This document shows, piece after piece, positions 5,334-6,449 of a DNA stretch of 6,449 nucleotides. The stretch is from an uncultured Eubacteriales bacterium (lineage in GTDB: Bacteria; Bacillota; Clostridia; Lachnospirales; Lachnospiraceae): positions 1-6,449 of the forward strand of contig ONWK01000368.1 in NCBI GenBank assembly GCA_900321505.1. Reading direction: 5' to 3'. A program made the position numbers and the translations under genes. Under the pieces are notes generated by a model. That model saw only the letters and a list, made by a program, of their open reading frames with translations. It had not been told where the DNA came from and ran no database searches. Numbering within the stretch: position 1 is the first letter of the stretch; each line of letters begins with the position of its first letter.

Positions 5334-5759
5334 ATGAGAGCTTACAGTAAAAACCACCGGGATAACCTGGGCATGATGACGGTTGAGGCAAGTGTGATAA
5401 TACCCATCATCATTTTCATCACTGCCGCTGTAGTGCTTCTTTTTGTTGCCCAGGGAAGGAGAGAAGTGCTCCGATGCGAGATGGTTAAGGCGCTTTATAC
5501 CATACCTGTCGAAAAGGAGCTTGATGGGGATCCGAAGGACGAGGTGGCGGCACGGGCGGAAAGGATCATTTCCGGAGCCTCCTCCGCCGGGCTGTCATCA
5601 GCCTCCTCAGGAAAGCATCTCAGGCTGGAGGGAAGTGTGCAGTATAACGGTGTCGGAAGCTATGACGGAACACTTCCGGCAGCGGCGGAGAGGGAGAAGG
5701 ATCTGTGCAGCAAAAGATTAAGGAGATGGCAATTCTATGGAGATCTTGCGGAGAACTAA
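5334..5759 (+). CDS. Second TadE-like pseudopilin, short
   Basis: A 141-residue protein. The leader MRAYSKNHRDNLG is followed by MMTVEASVIIPIIIF, a prepilin site at G13 with glutamate at +5 (E18) and a hydrophobic helix (about 19-40). This is the TadE-type N-terminus (TVEASVIIPI). The rest is a small soluble domain with a Ser/Gly-rich stretch (about 80-93), ending LRRWQFYGDLAEN, an ending I associate with these Clostridia Tad-locus pseudopilins. Likely a minor pilin processed by a prepilin peptidase encoded outside the window. Its last 23 bases overlap the downstream DUF6382 gene in another frame, which suggests translational coupling. It begins 74 bases after tadE. Confidence 0.8.
   Translation: MRAYSKNHRDNLGMMTVEASVIIPIIIFITAAVVLLFVAQGRREVLRCEMVKALYTIPVEKELDGDPKDEVAARAERIISGASSAGLSSASSGKHLRLEGSVQYNGVGSYDGTLPAAAEREKDLCSKRLRRWQFYGDLAEN
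5720..5726 (+). promoter_or_regulatory. Ribosome binding site for the DUF6382 gene, inside the upstream gene
   Basis: AAGGAGA lies 10 bases before ATG 5737. An in-frame stop at 5719-5721 rules out any earlier start, so 5737 is the first usable ATG; the next in-frame ATG is 5788. Confidence 0.65.
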
Positions 5760-6449
5760 GGATGTAAATCTTTATTATGATATTCCCATGCAGAGGGAGA
5801 GCTATATTACCGAAATGCTGCAGAATAATACATTCAGGACTATCCTGCCGGTATCGATGATGAGGACGGACGAAGACTGCGTGCTTTCCTTCAGAGCGGA
5901 CGGTATGCAGAGCTTTGCAAGACGTTTTGGTGTGGAGGCGCCTGACTGGAAGCGGGTAAAGACGCTTGTAAGAAATATAGCTGACTGTATACGTGAAATG
6001 CAGGAATATATGCTGCCGCCGGAGGGAGTGGTGCTGTCTGCGGCTTATATATTTCAGGAAACGGGAAACGGAGGATACCGGTTCCTGTACAGTACCGTTC
6101 CGGAAAAGAGCTTTGCAGCCTCCATGAAACAGCTATTTGAGGAGATCATGCCGGAGTTCTCTCATGAAAACCGGGAGGATGTGATAGCTTTTTATGAATT
6201 ATACGGTAAGTTCCTGGATGAACAGTTTACACCCGCCATGCTGCTTCAGGTGGTGGAGGACTGGGACAGAGGTCTGAACGGGAGGAGCAGGGGAGACATG
6301 AACCGGCTTCAGGATCATGAGGGAAACAGGGAGGCCATGGATTGGTTTCAGGATAATGGGGAAAACAGAGAAAACATGAACCGGCTTTCGGATCATGGCG
6401 GGAACAGGAAAGCTATGAACCGGTTTTCGGATCATGACGGAAACAGGAA
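5737..6449 (+). CDS. DUF6382-type protein, 3' end beyond the window
   Basis: An open frame from ATG 5737 to the right edge (237 complete codons, no stop). Residues 1 to about 178 match the DUF6382 pattern as I know it: an early YITEMLQNNTFRTILPVSM block (23-41), then CVLSFRADG (48-56), a helical stretch (about 72-92), LPPEGVVL (93-100), YRFLYSTVPEKSF (113-125) and VIAFYELYGKFL (149-160). Family knowledge: DUF6382 proteins in Tad loci commonly continue through a variable linker to an FHA phosphothreonine-binding domain, so a signalling or regulatory role for the pilus machine is possible; that part is not visible here. The linker begins with four copies of a 13-residue repeat from residue 188. 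The gene overlaps the upstream pseudopilin gene by 23 bases. Confidence 0.75.
   Translation, partial: MEILRRTKDVNLYYDIPMQRESYITEMLQNNTFRTILPVSMMRTDEDCVLSFRADGMQSFARRFGVEAPDWKRVKTLVRNIADCIREMQEYMLPPEGVVLSAAYIFQETGNGGYRFLYSTVPEKSFAASMKQLFEEIMPEFSHENREDVIAFYELYGKFLDEQFTPAMLLQVVEDWDRGLNGRSRGDMNRLQDHEGNREAMDWFQDNGENRENMNRLSDHGGNRKAMNRFSDHDGNR
6298..6449 (+). repeat. 39-bp in-frame tandem repeat, about 3.9 copies visible
   Basis: Copies start at 6298, 6337, 6376 and 6415, each beginning ATG. Each encodes 13 residues of the pattern M-[ND]-[RW]-[LF]-[QS]-D-[HN]-x-[GE]-N-R-x-[AN]. M, D at position 6 and N-R at positions 10-11 are invariant in all visible copies. Period 39 keeps the frame. The array runs off the window edge. 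Confidence 0.9.

Noticed and set aside
5443..5721. 92-codon + strand frame inside the second TadE-like gene
   Set aside because: It overlaps the pseudopilin gene in another frame and shows arginine/proline-rich composition with no domain.
6199..6435. 78-codon - strand frame with repeated MIRKPVH-like units
   Set aside because: It is the antisense shadow of the 39-bp tandem repeat; the period preserves any open frame on both strands.

Overview
The window looks like chromosomal DNA from an anaerobic, gut-type Clostridia, most likely a member of the Lachnospiraceae. The reasons are gene order, protein families and style: moderate GC, frequent AGA/AGG arginine and ATA isoleucine codons, strong AGGAGG-type ribosome binding sites, and the pairing of Tad genes with DUF5702 and DUF6382 proteins. 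The genus cannot be told from this sequence.

All real genes lie on the + strand and form one Tad-like (type IVb, Flp) pilus locus. In order they are: the last 39 codons of the CpaF/TadA-type secretion ATPase (1-121); a TadB-like platform protein (134-946); a TadC-like platform protein carrying a roughly 190-residue extracytoplasmic insertion that resembles an atrophied Ig-like domain (961-2310); a short Flp1-like major pilin (2331-2573); a DUF5702 protein with one N-terminal membrane anchor (2624-4102); a TadE-like minor pilin with two C-terminal His/Cys modules (4423-5259); a second short TadE-like pseudopilin (5334-5759); and the N-terminal part of a DUF6382 protein (5737 to the right edge) that runs into an in-frame 39-bp tandem repeat. 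The ATPase and the two membrane proteins would drive assembly. Flp would be the filament subunit, and the TadE-like proteins and the DUF5702 protein would be minor or accessory surface components. DUF6382 proteins are usually joined to an FHA domain, which would lie beyond the window. No prepilin peptidase or CpaB/CpaE-type gene lies inside the window.

The one large non-coding gap (4103-4422) is the most interesting stretch. It holds a 165-bp non-autonomous element (4150-4314) with 19-bp terminal inverted repeats that begin GTAA/GTAT, flanked by a perfect 8-bp direct repeat TATAAATC. This is the signature expected of an IS66-family-derived MITE. The element has itself landed inside an older 25-bp inverted repeat (4114-4138 / 4363-4387), so two palindromic units are nested. 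The element is highly structured: a nearly continuous 34-bp helix interrupted on one strand by a 56-nt pair of abutting GC-rich hairpins. An 11-nt perfect copy of its terminus recurs alone in the next intergenic gap (5274-5284). I see no tRNA, rRNA, CRISPR array or clear rho-independent terminator in the window.
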